From Diadema setosum (lineage: Eukaryota; Echinodermata; Echinoidea; Diadematoida; Diadematidae), in assembly GCF_964275005.1 (NCBI RefSeq), contig NC_092690.1:14051287-14115286 (forward strand): 64,000 nt of DNA. The letters run 5' to 3'. Numbering within the stretch: the stretch's first letter is position 1; the number at the start of each line of letters is the position of its first letter. Under the pieces are notes generated by a model, which ran no database searches, was not told where the DNA came from, and saw only the letters and a list, made by a program, of their open reading frames with translations. Positions 63,832 through 64,000 of this stretch are shown here, one piece after another. The translations under genes were made by a program, and so were the position numbers.

Positions 63832-64000
63832 GTAAGAATGTCTTCCTCTTCTTTGTTTTCACTCCAATTTTACCTTCTGTGTTGATGCAATATTTTAACT
63901 TCTGCATTTATCCTAGAAAAGATGATTATTCTTTTTAAATAACTTTTTGTACTTGTACTTCATAGTCAACCTGGCATGTGGTAGCTACATTGTACATGTA

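Overview
The window is animal genomic DNA. GC-richer coding exons of 33-180 codons sit between AT-rich introns of roughly 250-2,350 bp, with GT/AG splice sites, microsatellites, CR1/L2-like LINE pieces and many small inverted-repeat elements. The protein style (giant extracellular Cys-rich repeats), the LINE type and the repeats suggest a marine invertebrate deuterostome, most likely an echinoderm. That placement is an inference and is not proven by the sequence.

One gene fills the window on the + strand. I resolve 70 consecutive coding exons from 1851 to 63831 that join without a stop or frame break (14,092 coding nt, about 4,697 residues). Both gene ends lie outside: the first exon is internal, so signal peptide and promoter are upstream, and the last exon ends at a donor in the cytoplasmic tail. 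Exons 1-65 encode about 4,280 residues of Cys-rich units of the GCC2/GCC3 (putative ephrin-receptor-like, PF07699 type) kind, with motifs such as CPxGYYC, CPxGSYCPxGS and GTYxNxTG. Exons 66-67 are a different Cys-rich linker, 68-69 a Ser/Thr-rich stretch plus a beta-rich membrane-proximal domain, and exon 70 a transmembrane helix and the start of a cytoplasmic tail. The product is predicted to be a very long, heavily N-glycosylated type I surface protein.

The Cys-rich region is not a plain tandem array. Landmarks in fixed order (SHGVV, DGVTG, SYGD, DGVTGD, GVGG, TEYSTQYAC, CxC) recur every 10-12 exons, about 670-740 residues and 9-10 kb. The gene therefore appears to have grown by repeated duplication of a ten-exon block. 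Of 69 introns, 60 are phase 1, so most exons can be lost or gained without changing frame.

Non-coding content: bases 1-1850 hold two tRNA-like SINE or pseudogene fragments and microsatellites. Introns carry a ~92-bp TTAA-ended MITE family (five copies plus a relative), a TACTGTAAAA-ended MITE family (two long copies and one short hairpin), other palindromic elements, an antisense LINE 3' end (7255-7770), an antisense LINE with a 532-codon uninterrupted reverse transcriptase frame (60208-61898) ending next to the exon 68 splice site, and a probable sense retroelement 3' end near 59330. I see no second host protein gene and no functional RNA gene.
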